Shown here piece after piece: positions 43,737 to 52,485 of a stretch of DNA of 64,000 nucleotides. Made by a program: the position numbers and the translations under genes. Within the stretch, counting starts at the first letter, position 1. Each line of letters opens with the position of its first letter. Under the pieces are notes generated by a model. That model did no database searches and was not told where the DNA came from. It saw only the letters and a list, made by a program, of their open reading frames with translations. Source of the stretch: Arthrobacter globiformis NBRC 12137 (GTDB taxonomy: Bacteria; Actinomycetota; Actinomycetes; Actinomycetales; Micrococcaceae); the NCBI RefSeq assembly GCF_000238915.1, contig NZ_BAEG01000058.1:40643-104642 (forward strand), given 5' to 3'.

Positions 43737-45330
43737 TCGCGGGTACCTCCTGCGGGTCAGAAATCTGCTGCTGCTGCTGTTCCGACTGCCGGTCGCGCCA
43801 GTTGCTCTCGACCGGCCACACGGAGACCCGCTCACGGACGGTGACAGACTGCCGCGGCAGCCGCTCCACCGGCACCTGCGGCGAGCCCGCCAGCACCCAG
43901 GTGTCCTTCGACCCGCCACCCTGGCTCGAATTCACGATCAGCGACCCTTCCTTGAGGGCCACCCGGGTCAGGCCGCCGGGCAGCACCCAGACGTCGTCGC
44001 CGTCGTTGACCGCGAACGGCCGGAGGTCCACGTGCCGGGGGCCGAACTTGTCGCCGCTGAGCGTGGGCACGGTGGACAGCTGCAGCACCGGCTGCGCGAT
44101 CCAGCCGCGCGGGTCGGCAATGATCCGCTTGCGCAGCGCGTCGAGTTCGTCATTGGACGCGTCCGGGCCGATCACCAGGCCCTTGCCGCCGGAGCCGTCC
44201 ACGGGCTTGACCACGAGCTCGTCCAGCCGGTCCAGGACGTGCTCGCGGGCTTCCTTCTCCTCCAGCCGGAAGGTGTCCACGTTGGCGATCACCGGTTCCT
44301 CGCCGAGGTAATAGCGGATCAGGTCCGGAACGTAGCTGTAGACCAGTTTGTCGTCCGCCACGCCGTTGCCCACCGCGTTGGCGATGGTGACGCCACCGGC
44401 GCGGGCGGCGTTGACCAGCCCGGGGCAGCCGAGCATGGAGTCGGAGCGGAACTGCAGGGGGTCGAGGAAGTCGTCGTCGATGCGCTTGTAGATGACGTCC
44501 ACGCGCTGCTCACCGTCGGTGGTGCGCATGTACACGCGGTTGCCGCGGCAGATGAGGTCACGGCCCTCCACGAGCTCCACGCCCATCAGGCCGGCCAGGA
44601 GCGTGTGCTCGAAGTATGCGCTGTTGAAGACGCCGGGGGTCAGCACCACCACGGTGGGGTCGTCCACGCCCGAAGGCGCCGTCTTGCGAAGGGCCGAAAG
44701 CAGCCGGCGCGGGTACTCCTCCACCGGGCGGATGAGCTGCTGGCCGAAGGCCTCCGGGAGGCCCTTGGCCATGGCCCGCCGGTTCTCCAGCACATAGCTC
44801 ACGCCGGAGGGCACACGGACGTTGTCCTCCAGGACCCGGAAGGTTCCGGCGGCGTCGCGTACCACGTCGATACCTGAGATGTGCACCCGCACCCCGCCGG
44901 CAGGTTCGAAGCCGTGCACAGCGCGGTGGAAATGCGCGCTGGTGGTGACCAGCTGCCGCGGGATCACGCCGTCGGACACCACGGTCATCTTGTCGTAGAC
45001 GTCGTTCAGGAACGCCTCGAGGGCGCGGACCCGCTGTGCGACGCCGCGTTCCAGCACGTCCCATTCGGCGGCAGGTATGACGCGCGGCACGATGTCCAGC
45101 GGAAACGGGCGCTCCTCCCCCGCGAAGTCGAAGGTCACGCCGCGGTCCAGGAATGTCCTCGCCATCGAGTCCGCCCGGGCGCTGACGTCCGCCAGGGACA
45201 GTTCCCGCAGAGCACCCGCAACCTGGCCATACGACTGGCGTGCCTTTTGCCCGGGGGCAAACATCTCGTCGTAGGCGCCGGTGCGGCCGGCAGCCTCGGA
45301 GTAATCCTGGAATAGGTCAGACATGGTCAT
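43729..45330 (-). CDS. Circularly permuted ATP-grasp ligase
   Basis: A 533-residue protein of the circularly permuted ATP-grasp family (CP_ATPgrasp type). Motifs are FLNDVYDKMTVVSDGVIPRQ, VRVPSGVSYVLENRRAMAKG, VVVLTPGVFNSAYFEH, RVDVIYKRIDDDFLD, then LDELVVKPVDGSGGKGLVIG, the glycine-rich ATP loop, and SLIVNSSQGGGSKDTW. It should form amide bonds using ATP and a carboxylate. The C-terminus has a run of five Gln near SEQQQQQ. ATG 45330 is supported by AAGGTGG seven bases upstream; an in-frame ATG at 45324 is possible. First gene of the alpha-E/transglutaminase operon. Confidence 0.92.
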   Translation of the reverse strand: MTMSDLFQDYSEAAGRTGAYDEMFAPGQKARQSYGQVAGALRELSLADVSARADSMARTFLDRGVTFDFAGEERPFPLDIVPRVIPAAEWDVLERGVAQRVRALEAFLNDVYDKMTVVSDGVIPRQLVTTSAHFHRAVHGFEPAGGVRVHISGIDVVRDAAGTFRVLEDNVRVPSGVSYVLENRRAMAKGLPEAFGQQLIRPVEEYPRRLLSALRKTAPSGVDDPTVVVLTPGVFNSAYFEHTLLAGLMGVELVEGRDLICRGNRVYMRTTDGEQRVDVIYKRIDDDFLDPLQFRSDSMLGCPGLVNAARAGGVTIANAVGNGVADDKLVYSYVPDLIRYYLGEEPVIANVDTFRLEEKEAREHVLDRLDELVVKPVDGSGGKGLVIGPDASNDELDALRKRIIADPRGWIAQPVLQLSTVPTLSGDKFGPRHVDLRPFAVNDGDDVWVLPGGLTRVALKEGSLIVNSSQGGGSKDTWVLAGSPQVPVERLPRQSVTVRERVSVWPVESNWRDRQSEQQQQQISDPQEVPANA

Positions 45331-45432
45331 TAGCCAACCACCTTTTTGTTGCGAATTCATTTCCCGTCCCGCCATGGCGTGTTGGCGGGCGTCCGGTTGG
45401 TCTTTGGCGGCGACGTCCGGCAAGGTTGGGAG

Positions 45433-46506
45433 GTGCCAGACTTCCGACTCCCGCCGCCGCTGCTCACGCAGTTGCGCGGGATGACGCATCAGAACCTTAC
45501 CCGGATTCTGCCCGGCCTGCTGACCGCCGTCGTCGCCCTGGCCGTCGCGTTCGCAATTCATGCCGCCGTGCCCGCACTGCCGGCCATGACCCTGGCCGTG
45601 GTCCTGGGACTGCTGGCGGCAAACCTTCCCGGCACAGCGGTGTGGACGGCCGGACGCGCCCGGCCGGGGCTGGACTTCGCCGGCAAGCACCTGATGCGCG
45701 GCGGTATCGTGCTCCTGGGCCTGAAGGTGAGCCTCTCTGACGTCCTGGGCCTCGGCTGGCTGGCCCTCCTGCTCATCACGGCGGTGGTGGTGGCCAGCTT
45801 CGCTGGCACCTACTGGATTTCCCGGTTGTTCCGGCTTCCGGCCGATACTGCGTTGCTGATCGCCACCGGGTTTTCCATCTGCGGTGCTTCCGCCATCGGC
45901 GCGATGGCCGCGGTCCGGCGCATCAGCCACCGGGACACCGTCCTGCCCGTCGCGCTCGTGACGCTGTGCGGGACGCTGGCCATCGGCGTGCTCCCGCTGC
46001 TGGTCCATCCGCTGCGCCTGAGCACCGAGGCCTTCGGCGCGTGGACCGGCGCCTCGGTCCACGACGTCGGGCAGGTCGTGGCCACAGCGCAAACCGCGGG
46101 TCCGGCGGCACTGGCCCTCGCCGTCGTCGTCAAACTCACCCGGGTGATCCTCCTGGCGCCGATGGTGGCCATGGCCGGGGCGGAACAGCGGATCCGGCAC
46201 CGCCGGGAGCAAGGCAGCCGCGCCGGGGGCCCTGCCGCGGGCAAGCCGCCGCTTGTTCCGCTGTTCGTCGCCGGATTCATCGTGATGGTGGCGCTGCGCT
46301 CCAGCGGCTGGCTCTCCCCCGGGTGGCTTGAGGCGGCGGCCGGGCTGCAGGACGTGCTGCTGGGCGCTGCCCTGTTTGGCCTCGGATCGGCGGTGCGTAT
46401 CCGCACGCTGCTGCACACCGGGGCGCGCGGCGTACTGGCAGCCCTCGCGGCGTGGCTGCTGATCGCGGTCCTCGGCCTGGCCGCCGCGCTGCTGATGGTT
46501 CCGTAG
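45433..46506 (+). CDS. YeiH/UPF0324 family putative sulfate exporter
   Basis: Integral membrane protein of 357 residues from GTG 45433, with about ten hydrophobic segments. Family stretches are HLMRGGIVLLGLKVSLSDVL, LIATGFSICGASAIGAMAAV and TGASVHDVGQVVATAQTAG. YeiH-family proteins have been suggested to export sulfate or to be concentrative carriers; this is weakly supported. The frame starts upstream at 45346, and ATG 45481 (MTHQNLTRIL) is an alternative start. It is divergent from the ATP-grasp gene. Confidence 0.85.
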   Translation: MPDFRLPPPLLTQLRGMTHQNLTRILPGLLTAVVALAVAFAIHAAVPALPAMTLAVVLGLLAANLPGTAVWTAGRARPGLDFAGKHLMRGGIVLLGLKVSLSDVLGLGWLALLLITAVVVASFAGTYWISRLFRLPADTALLIATGFSICGASAIGAMAAVRRISHRDTVLPVALVTLCGTLAIGVLPLLVHPLRLSTEAFGAWTGASVHDVGQVVATAQTAGPAALALAVVVKLTRVILLAPMVAMAGAEQRIRHRREQGSRAGGPAAGKPPLVPLFVAGFIVMVALRSSGWLSPGWLEAAAGLQDVLLGAALFGLGSAVRIRTLLHTGARGVLAALAAWLLIAVLGLAAALLMVP

Positions 46507-46527
46507 CCCCCGTGATTCAATAGCTTG

Positions 46528-49218
46528 GTGCCGAACCAGAACCTCCAGCGCAGCGAAGCGGCAGAGCGGTCCGCCCTCATCACCACTCACAGCTACGACG
46601 TCTCGCTCGACGTCCGCAGCGCACCGGATCCGGCGCAGGCCGGCTACACCAGCCGCAGCACCGTCGCCTTCTCGGCGGCGAAGCCGGGGGCATCCACCTT
46701 CCTGGACTTCATCGCCGGCGACGTGCACAGCGTTGTCCTGAACGGCGTCGAGCTGCCGGTCCCCGAGGTGGTGGACGGTGCACGGATCCGGCTGGACAAC
46801 CTCCAGGCCGAGAACAAGGTGACGGTTACCGGAACTGCGCTGTACAGCAGCTCGGGCGAAGGCATGCACCGGTTCTTCGACCCGGCCGACGGCCAGTGCT
46901 ACCTCTACACCCAGTACGAGCCGGCAGATGCCCGCCGGGTCTTCGCGAACTTCGAACAGCCCGACCTCAAGGCCAGGTTCACCTTTTCCGTCACCGCCCC
47001 GGCCGGCTGGGAGGTGGCCTCCAACGGCGCAGAGGCGGCGCGCCTTCCGCTGGCGGAGGACGCCGCCGCGGCCCGCTGGGACTTCGCAGCCACCCTGCCC
47101 ATGTCCACCTACATCACCTCGGTGCTGGCCGGGCCCTACTTCAAGGCCGAGGACCGCTGGAGCAGGACGGACGACGGCGGGACCCGCCTTGACGTGCCGC
47201 TGGCACTTTACTGCCGGGCCTCCATGGCGCCGTCGTTCGACGCCGCCGAGCTGTTCAGGCTCACCAAGCAGGGACTGGAATTCTTTAACGGACTGTTTGA
47301 CTACCCGTATCCGTGGGGCAAGTACGACCAGGCGTTCGTCCCCGAATACAACCTGGGGGCGATGGAGAACCCCGGCCTGGTCACCTTCACGGAAAACTAC
47401 GTGTTCACGTCGCGGGCCGCCGATTCCCAGTACCAGGGCCGGGCCAACACCCTGCTGCACGAGATGGCGCACATGTGGTTCGGCGACCTCGTCACCATGC
47501 AGTGGTGGGACGACCTGTGGCTGAAGGAATCGTTTGCGGACTACATGGGAACCCTCGGCGTGGACCGTGCCACGGACTGGGAGACCGCCTGGGTCAATTT
47601 CGCGAACAACCGCAAGGCGTGGGCTTACGTCCAGGACCAGCTGCCCACCACGCACCCGATCGTCGCCGACATCCCGGACCTCGAGGCGGCCAAGCAGAAC
47701 TTCGACGGCATCACCTACGCAAAGGGCGCCTCCGTCCTCAAGCAGCTCGTGGCGTACGTCGGCTTCGACGCCTTCATCGCCGGCTCCCGGCAGTACTTTA
47801 GGGAGCACGAGTACGGCAACACCACGCTGGCTGACCTGCTCGGTGCCCTGGCCGATTCCTCCGGCCGCGACCTCACCACCTGGGCGCGGCAGTGGCTCCA
47901 GACATCCGGCATCTCAACGCTGAGCGCCGAACTGGTGACGGCTGAAACGGCTGACGGCACTGCAACTCCTGATGACACTGCAACTCCCGACGGCGGCATC
48001 CTCGAGCGGGTGACACTGCTCCAGGACGCCGCCGACCCGGCCACGGGCCGCCAGGAGCCGCGCCCGCACCGGCTGCGGATCGGGCTCTACAACTTCGATG
48101 CCGCCGGCATGCTGGTCCGGACGGATTCAGTGGAGACCGACCTGGCCGCCGGGTCCGAGCAAATCACGGCCCTGTCCGGGAAGCCCCGCCCGGCGCTGCT
48201 CCTGGTCAATGACGAGGACCTCAGCTATGCCAAGGTCCGGCTGGACCCCGTTTCCGAGGCGACCGTCCGCGCCTCGCTGGACCGGATCAGCGATCCCATG
48301 GCCCGCGCCCTGTGCTGGTCTGCGCTGTGGAATTCGGCCCGGGACGGCATCACGCCCGCTTCACAGTACGTGGACGCCGTTCTCCGCTTTGCTGCCGCCG
48401 AGTCCGGAATCGGTGTCCTGCTGAACGTCCAGGGCAACGCCACCATGGCCCTGGAACAGTACGTGCCGGCCACTGAACGCGACGGCCTGCGGAAGTCCTT
48501 TGCCGAGGGCGCGGCACGGGAACTGTACGCGGCGGAGCCCGGCTCCGACCAGCAGCTCTCATGGGCCAGGACGCTCGCCACGGTCAGCCGGACCGAGGGC
48601 AGCCAGGCGGCGCTGCTCCGCAGGCTGCTGGACGGCATCGAGCGGGTGCCCGGACTGGCCGTGGACGCGGAGCTGCGCTGGAGCCTGTGGCACGCCCTGG
48701 CGGCCCTGGGCCTGGCAACGGAGCAGGAGCTTGACGCCGAGCTGGCCAGGGACACCACCGCCTCCGGACGGGCAGGCCATGCCACGGCGCTGGCCGCCCG
48801 GCCTGAGGCGGCCGTCAAGGCTGCGGCCTGGGACGCGGCGGTCCGCGGGACGGGGCTCTCCAACCAGCTGCTCAGCGCGACCATTGCCGGGTTCAACACC
48901 GCCTCCGAAGAACTGCTGGACCCGTATGTGGAACCTTACTTCGAGTGCCTGGAAGAGGTGTGGGCGGAGCGGAGCATCGAAATCGCGAGCCGGATCGTGC
49001 GGGGGCTCTTCCCCGGGGTCCGGGACCTGGGCCCGGACGGAAACCCCGAGGCCCATCCCGTGCTGGCGCGCACCGACCGCTGGCTCGCAGAGCACCCGGA
49101 CGCCCCGCGTGCGCTGCGGCGGATCATCATCGAACAGCGCAGCCACCTGCGCCGTTCGCTCGCCGCGCAGGCGCTTTCGGTGACAAGCCCATCGGCTGCT
49201 CCACAGCTGCCCTTATGA
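46528..49218 (+). CDS. pepN: Aminopeptidase N
   Basis: M1 family zinc aminopeptidase, 896 residues from GTG 46528 (a TTG at 46525 is one codon earlier). N-terminal beta domain, then GAMEN substrate motif (277-281), zinc motif HEMAH (311-315) with third ligand Glu334 in KESFADYM, and a C-terminal helical ERAP-like domain. The linker after the catalytic domain carries a short acidic Thr/Pro repeat (GTATPDDTATPDG near residue 475-490). The last ten codons form the left arm of a long hairpin, see 49186-49255. Removes N-terminal amino acids from peptides, including those produced by the proteasome. Confidence 0.95.
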   Translation: MPNQNLQRSEAAERSALITTHSYDVSLDVRSAPDPAQAGYTSRSTVAFSAAKPGASTFLDFIAGDVHSVVLNGVELPVPEVVDGARIRLDNLQAENKVTVTGTALYSSSGEGMHRFFDPADGQCYLYTQYEPADARRVFANFEQPDLKARFTFSVTAPAGWEVASNGAEAARLPLAEDAAAARWDFAATLPMSTYITSVLAGPYFKAEDRWSRTDDGGTRLDVPLALYCRASMAPSFDAAELFRLTKQGLEFFNGLFDYPYPWGKYDQAFVPEYNLGAMENPGLVTFTENYVFTSRAADSQYQGRANTLLHEMAHMWFGDLVTMQWWDDLWLKESFADYMGTLGVDRATDWETAWVNFANNRKAWAYVQDQLPTTHPIVADIPDLEAAKQNFDGITYAKGASVLKQLVAYVGFDAFIAGSRQYFREHEYGNTTLADLLGALADSSGRDLTTWARQWLQTSGISTLSAELVTAETADGTATPDDTATPDGGILERVTLLQDAADPATGRQEPRPHRLRIGLYNFDAAGMLVRTDSVETDLAAGSEQITALSGKPRPALLLVNDEDLSYAKVRLDPVSEATVRASLDRISDPMARALCWSALWNSARDGITPASQYVDAVLRFAAAESGIGVLLNVQGNATMALEQYVPATERDGLRKSFAEGAARELYAAEPGSDQQLSWARTLATVSRTEGSQAALLRRLLDGIERVPGLAVDAELRWSLWHALAALGLATEQELDAELARDTTASGRAGHATALAARPEAAVKAAAWDAAVRGTGLSNQLLSATIAGFNTASEELLDPYVEPYFECLEEVWAERSIEIASRIVRGLFPGVRDLGPDGNPEAHPVLARTDRWLAEHPDAPRALRRIIIEQRSHLRRSLAAQALSVTSPSAAPQLPL

Positions 49219-49255
49219 GGGCTCAAAAGGGCAGCTGTGGAGCAATCGATGGGCT
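49186..49255. terminator. Long imperfect hairpin overlapping the end of pepN
   Basis: Left arm 49186-49214 and right arm 49227-49255 pair over 27 of 29 positions (9 bp, two mismatches, 18 bp) with a 12-base loop that holds the pepN stop codon. The left arm codes the last ten residues of PepN; the right arm ends two bases before the stop of the converging lipoate ligase-like gene. No T-run, so its role as terminator is inferred from position. Confidence 0.75.
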
Positions 49256-49257
49256 GC

Positions 49258-50352
49258 TTAATGCACCCGGTGCAGCCACGCGTCCGTGCCGAACTTTGAT
49301 TCGACACGTTCCCGGGCGGTCTCCAGCTCCTGCGCCGTGATCTCCGACGGCGTGGCCCCGTAGCGCTCGGCGAACACGTCCATCATGGCCGCCACGATCT
49401 CGGCCCGGGCCAGGCCTGTCTGGCGGCGCAGCGGATCCACGCGTTTCTTGGCGCTGGTGGTTCCCTTGTCGGAGAGCTTTTCCTTGCCGATCCGGAGGAC
49501 GTCCACCATCTTGTCGGCGTCGATGTCGTAGCTCATGGTCACATGGTGGAGCATGCCGCCGTTGGCCAGCCGCTTCTGGGCCGCCCCGCCGATCTTGCCC
49601 TGGCCGGTGGCGATGTCGTTGAGCGGGACGTAGAAGGCGTCGATGCCGAGTTTCTTCAGGGCGGCCATGACCCACGCGTCGAGGAACGCGTAGGAGTCGG
49701 CGAAGCTGATGCCGTCCACGAGGGTCTGCGGCAGGTAGAGCGAGTACGTGATGCAGTTTCCGGCCTCCATGAACATCGCTCCCCCGCCGCTAATGCGCCG
49801 GACCACGGTGATGCCGTGCCGGGACACGCCGTCGGGATGTACCTCATTGCGGTAGGACTGGAAGCTGCCGATCACCACCGACGGTTCCTCCCAGTCCCAG
49901 AAGCGGATGGTGGGGTTGCGGCGCCCGGCCCCCACCTCTTCGGTGAGGACCTCATCCAGCGCCACATTGAGGTGGGTGGGCAGCACGCTGGGCGCAATGA
50001 TGTTCCAGTGATGGTCCGTCCACGCGGTGGCCTTGGCCAGTGCCCTGCGGACGGCGATGGCCACGGCATCGGCGGAGAACCCGAACAGCACCGCGTCCTC
50101 CGGGAGGGACGCCTCCACGGCGGCGGCGATCTCGGCCGCCGTCGAACTTTCCGGCAGTCCTCCCAGGGCGGCGTTGATGGCCAGGAGGGCCTCGTCCGGT
50201 TCGAGGAAGAAGTCGCCGCTAAGGGAAACGTCCGCGAAGGCGCCGTCCACGACGTCCAGGTCCACCACCACGAGCTTGCCGCCCGGGACCTTGTACTCGC
50301 CGTGCAGCCCCGGGGCCGCCTCTCCCCTTGCAGATGTTGGCGTGGCAGTCAT
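49258..50352 (-). CDS. Lipoate-protein ligase A family protein
   Basis: A 364-residue protein. The C-terminal ~250 residues are the LplA/LipB/BPL fold: FWDWEEPSVVIGSFQSYRNE, VVRRISGGGAMFMEAGNCIT, and the lysine-containing IATGQGKIGGAAQKRLANGG. An additional N-terminal ~110 residues (EYKVPGGKLVVVDLDVVDG, then FFLEPDEALLAINAALGGLP) resemble the small LplA C-terminal accessory domain but at the N-terminus, as in the Firmicute/actinobacterial LplA-like arrangement. It should attach lipoate or an octanoyl group to a carrier lysine. The ATG at 50352 (MTATPTSARG) starts after the rpmE2 terminator; a ribosome site (GGAAGGC) lies close upstream. Confidence 0.85.
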   Translation of the reverse strand: MTATPTSARGEAAPGLHGEYKVPGGKLVVVDLDVVDGAFADVSLSGDFFLEPDEALLAINAALGGLPESSTAAEIAAAVEASLPEDAVLFGFSADAVAIAVRRALAKATAWTDHHWNIIAPSVLPTHLNVALDEVLTEEVGAGRRNPTIRFWDWEEPSVVIGSFQSYRNEVHPDGVSRHGITVVRRISGGGAMFMEAGNCITYSLYLPQTLVDGISFADSYAFLDAWVMAALKKLGIDAFYVPLNDIATGQGKIGGAAQKRLANGGMLHHVTMSYDIDADKMVDVLRIGKEKLSDKGTTSAKKRVDPLRRQTGLARAEIVAAMMDVFAERYGATPSEITAQELETARERVESKFGTDAWLHRVH

Positions 50353-50379
50353 GCCTTCCATCCTGCCCCACAAACGCGA

Positions 50380-50409
50380 AAAGCCCGCACCGTTGCCGGT
50401 GCGGGCTTT
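50380..50409 (-). terminator. Rho-independent terminator of rpmE2
   Basis: A 13-bp perfect stem (AAAGCCCGCACCG with CGGTGCGGGCTTT, loop of four), followed on the minus strand by TTTTCGCGTTTG. It lies 26 bases after the rpmE2 stop and just before the lipoate ligase-like gene. Confidence 0.85.
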
Positions 50410-50434
50410 CCAAAGAACCTTGGGGCGAAGTGAA

Positions 50435-50692
50435 TTACTTCTTGCCGCCGAAGCCCTTGAAGCGAGCGTTGAAGCGCTCGACGCGGCCAGCGGAGTCCAT
50501 GATGCGCTGCTTGCCCGTGTAGAACGGGTGGGACTCGGAGGAGATTTCGACGTCAATGACCGGGTAGGTGTTGCCGTCTTCCCACTCGATGGTCTTCGAG
50601 GAAGACACGGTGGAGCGGGTCAGGAACTTCGTGCCGGAGGCCAGGTCGTTGAAAACAACAGCTTCGTACTTCGGGTGGATATCAGACTTCAT
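50435..50692 (-). CDS. rpmE2: 50S ribosomal protein L31 type B
   Basis: An 85-residue ribosomal protein ([20 protein letters not shown] at the start, then [20 protein letters not shown] and [20 protein letters not shown]). It lacks the CxxC zinc ligands of L31 type A, so it is the zinc-free form (L31B). In many bacteria such copies replace the zinc form under zinc limitation, but no obvious Zur box was found upstream. A -10-like TATGAT lies at 50818-50813 on the minus strand inside the 5-bp-arm palindrome GCTAT-CAATC-ATAGC. ATG 50692 has AAGG nine bases upstream. Confidence 0.95.
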   Translation of the reverse strand: MKSDIHPKYEAVVFNDLASGTKFLTRSTVSSSKTIEWEDGNTYPVIDVEISSESHPFYTGKQRIMDSAGRVERFNARFKGFGGKK

Positions 50693-50859
50693 AATGGGAC
50701 CTTTTGTTCACGCAGCTGGATTTTGCCAGTTGCCAGGTATGAATGGGATGGCTTCCGTCCGTGCTCCGGCCGGCCAAAAGGCCAGCGAAAAACACAGGGG
50801 AACCAGCTATCAATCATAGCGGATGGCGGAGGATCTAACGAACCCGCCGCTCGGTGCGC

Positions 50860-51669
50860 TCAGGCCCGCGGCCGCAGCTCCCAGAATGCGACGGCGGACG
50901 CCGCCGCCACGTTGAGCGAGTCCACCCCAGCGCGCATCGGGATCTTGACGGCGAGGTCGACGGCGGCAAGCGTCTCCGCGCTCATGCCGGCACCTTCCGT
51001 GCCCAGCACCAGAGCGAGCCGCTCCGGGTTTCTAGCCGCCAGTTCGTCCAGGTCCACGGCGTCGGCGGTGAGCTCCATGGCTGCCACCGTGAAGCCCTGC
51101 TCCTTGAGGAGGGTGAGGTCCTGCGGCCAGCTGTCCAGCCGGGCCCACGGCACCTGGAAAACGGTGCCCATGCTGACGCGGACGCTGCGGCGGTACAGCG
51201 GATCGCCGCAGCGGGGCGAGACCAGGACGGCGTCGACGTCCAGCGCTGCTGCGGACCGGAAGATGGCGCCGACGTTGGTGTGGTCCACGATGTCCTCGAG
51301 CACTGCCACGCGCCTGGCCCCGGCCACCAGTTCCGGCAGCGGAACCGGTGCCGGACGGTGCATGGCCGCCATGGCTCCGCGGTGCAGGTGGAACCCGGTG
51401 ATTTCCTCCAGGAGGCCTGCACTGCCGATGTATGCGGGAACGTCCGGGTACTGCTCAAAGATGTCCGCGAGGTCCGGCAGCCATTTCTCGGCGAGGAAAA
51501 AGGACCGCGGCCGGTGCCCGGCAGCGAGGGCACGCCGCAGGACGCGGGAAGATTCGGCGATATACATGCCCTCGGCGGGTTCACGGAGTTTCCGGAGGTG
51601 TACGTCCGTCAGCTGGGTGTAGTCGGCGACGCGCGGGTCCGCGGCAGACTCGAGGTAGTGGAAAGTCAC
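50860..51669 (-). CDS. TrmH/SpoU family RNA methyltransferase
   Basis: SAM-dependent 2'-O-ribose methyltransferase of rRNA or tRNA, 269 residues. It has an N-terminal substrate-binding domain (TDVHLRKLREPAEGMYIAES) and the SPOUT knot: LEDIVDHTNVGAIFRSAAAL (motif 1), LVLGTEGAGMS (motif 2) and MRAGVDSLNVAAASAVAFWE (motif 3). The GTG at 51669 lies 12 bases after the TauE-family gene stop, so it is the last of three likely co-transcribed genes. The exact RNA position modified is unknown. Confidence 0.93.
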   Translation of the reverse strand: MTFHYLESAADPRVADYTQLTDVHLRKLREPAEGMYIAESSRVLRRALAAGHRPRSFFLAEKWLPDLADIFEQYPDVPAYIGSAGLLEEITGFHLHRGAMAAMHRPAPVPLPELVAGARRVAVLEDIVDHTNVGAIFRSAAALDVDAVLVSPRCGDPLYRRSVRVSMGTVFQVPWARLDSWPQDLTLLKEQGFTVAAMELTADAVDLDELAARNPERLALVLGTEGAGMSAETLAAVDLAVKIPMRAGVDSLNVAAASAVAFWELRPRA

Positions 51670-51681
51670 CGGTCAGTCATT

Positions 51682-52467
51682 TCACTTGAGCAGGTTCGCG
51701 ACCAGGAAGCCGAGCGCCACCAGGCCGAGGGCAAAGATCACGCCGCGCAGTACGGGCGGTGACAGCCTGCGGCCCACCTTGGCGCCGACGAGGCCGCCGA
51801 TGAGGGAACTGACGGCGATGATGGCCACCACCGCCCAGTTGATCCGGTCGAAGGCAAAGAGCAGATAGGAGGCGGCCGCGATCAGGTTCACGCCCAGCAC
51901 CAGGACGTTTTTCATGGCGTTGGCGTTCTGGATGGTTCCCGTCATGAACACGCCGAGGATGCCCACCAGCAGGATTCCCTGTGCCGCCACGAAGTAGCCG
52001 CCGTAGACGCCGGCGAGGAAGACGAGGATCACCAGCAAGACGCCGTGGTGCTTGTCCCGGAGGGCGTGCTCGGGGTTTTCCTCACGGTTCCGGACCCAGC
52101 GCTGCAGCCGGGGCTGGAACACCACCATAAGCAGGGCCAGGACAATGAGGACCGGCGCCGCGTAGTGGAAGACCTTCTCCGGCAGGTGGAGCAGGAGCCA
52201 GGCCCCGCTGATGCCGCCCAACAGGGACGCCGGGAGCAGCCGCAGGAGCTGCCGGCCGCGGCCCTTCAGCTCGCGGCGGTAACCCCACGCCCCCGCAGCG
52301 CCACCGGCGACGAGGCCCATGGCATTGCTCATGGAGGCCGTCACCGGTGCGATGCCCAGGGCGATCAGTACTGGGAAGGTGACAAGCGTTCCGGACCCGA
52401 CGACGCTGTTGATGGTGCCCGCCCAGAGGCCGGCGAAAAACACAAGGATGCCGCTGAAAAACTCCAC
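51682..52467 (-). CDS. Sulfite exporter TauE/SafE family membrane protein
   Basis: A 261-residue membrane protein with about eight hydrophobic segments in two repeats, each opening with the glycine-rich TauE/SafE motif (LWAGTINSVVGSGTLVTFPVL and GVYGGYFVAAQGILLVGILG). Relatives export sulfoacetate, sulfite or other small anions; the cargo is unknown here. The GTG at 52467 is 18 bases after the ABC gene stop. The three genes ABC ATPase, TauE/SafE and SpoU methylase look like one minus-strand transcript. Confidence 0.9.
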   Translation of the reverse strand: MEFFSGILVFFAGLWAGTINSVVGSGTLVTFPVLIALGIAPVTASMSNAMGLVAGGAAGAWGYRRELKGRGRQLLRLLPASLLGGISGAWLLLHLPEKVFHYAAPVLIVLALLMVVFQPRLQRWVRNREENPEHALRDKHHGVLLVILVFLAGVYGGYFVAAQGILLVGILGVFMTGTIQNANAMKNVLVLGVNLIAAASYLLFAFDRINWAVVAIIAVSSLIGGLVGAKVGRRLSPPVLRGVIFALGLVALGFLVANLLK

Positions 52468-52485
52468 GCTGTGCGGGCCGCTCCG

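Noticed and set aside
43729..47808. A very long minus-strand open frame (about 1,359 codons) running antisense through the UPF0324 and pepN genes
   Set aside because: Its first third is the real ATP-grasp gene. The upstream part is a stop-free frame opposite GC-rich genes, low in recognisable domains and rich in Arg, Gly and Pro, which is usual in high-GC DNA.
47951..47995. Short Thr/Asp/Pro repeat in PepN as a separate domain
   Set aside because: It is a 13-residue linker repeat after the catalytic domain and probably only a flexible, slippage-prone spacer.
50693..50859. Zur box before rpmE2
   Set aside because: L31 type B genes are often zinc-regulated, but no symmetric AT-rich site of the usual Zur form was found. 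Only a short 5-bp-arm palindrome over the -10-like TATGAT was seen.
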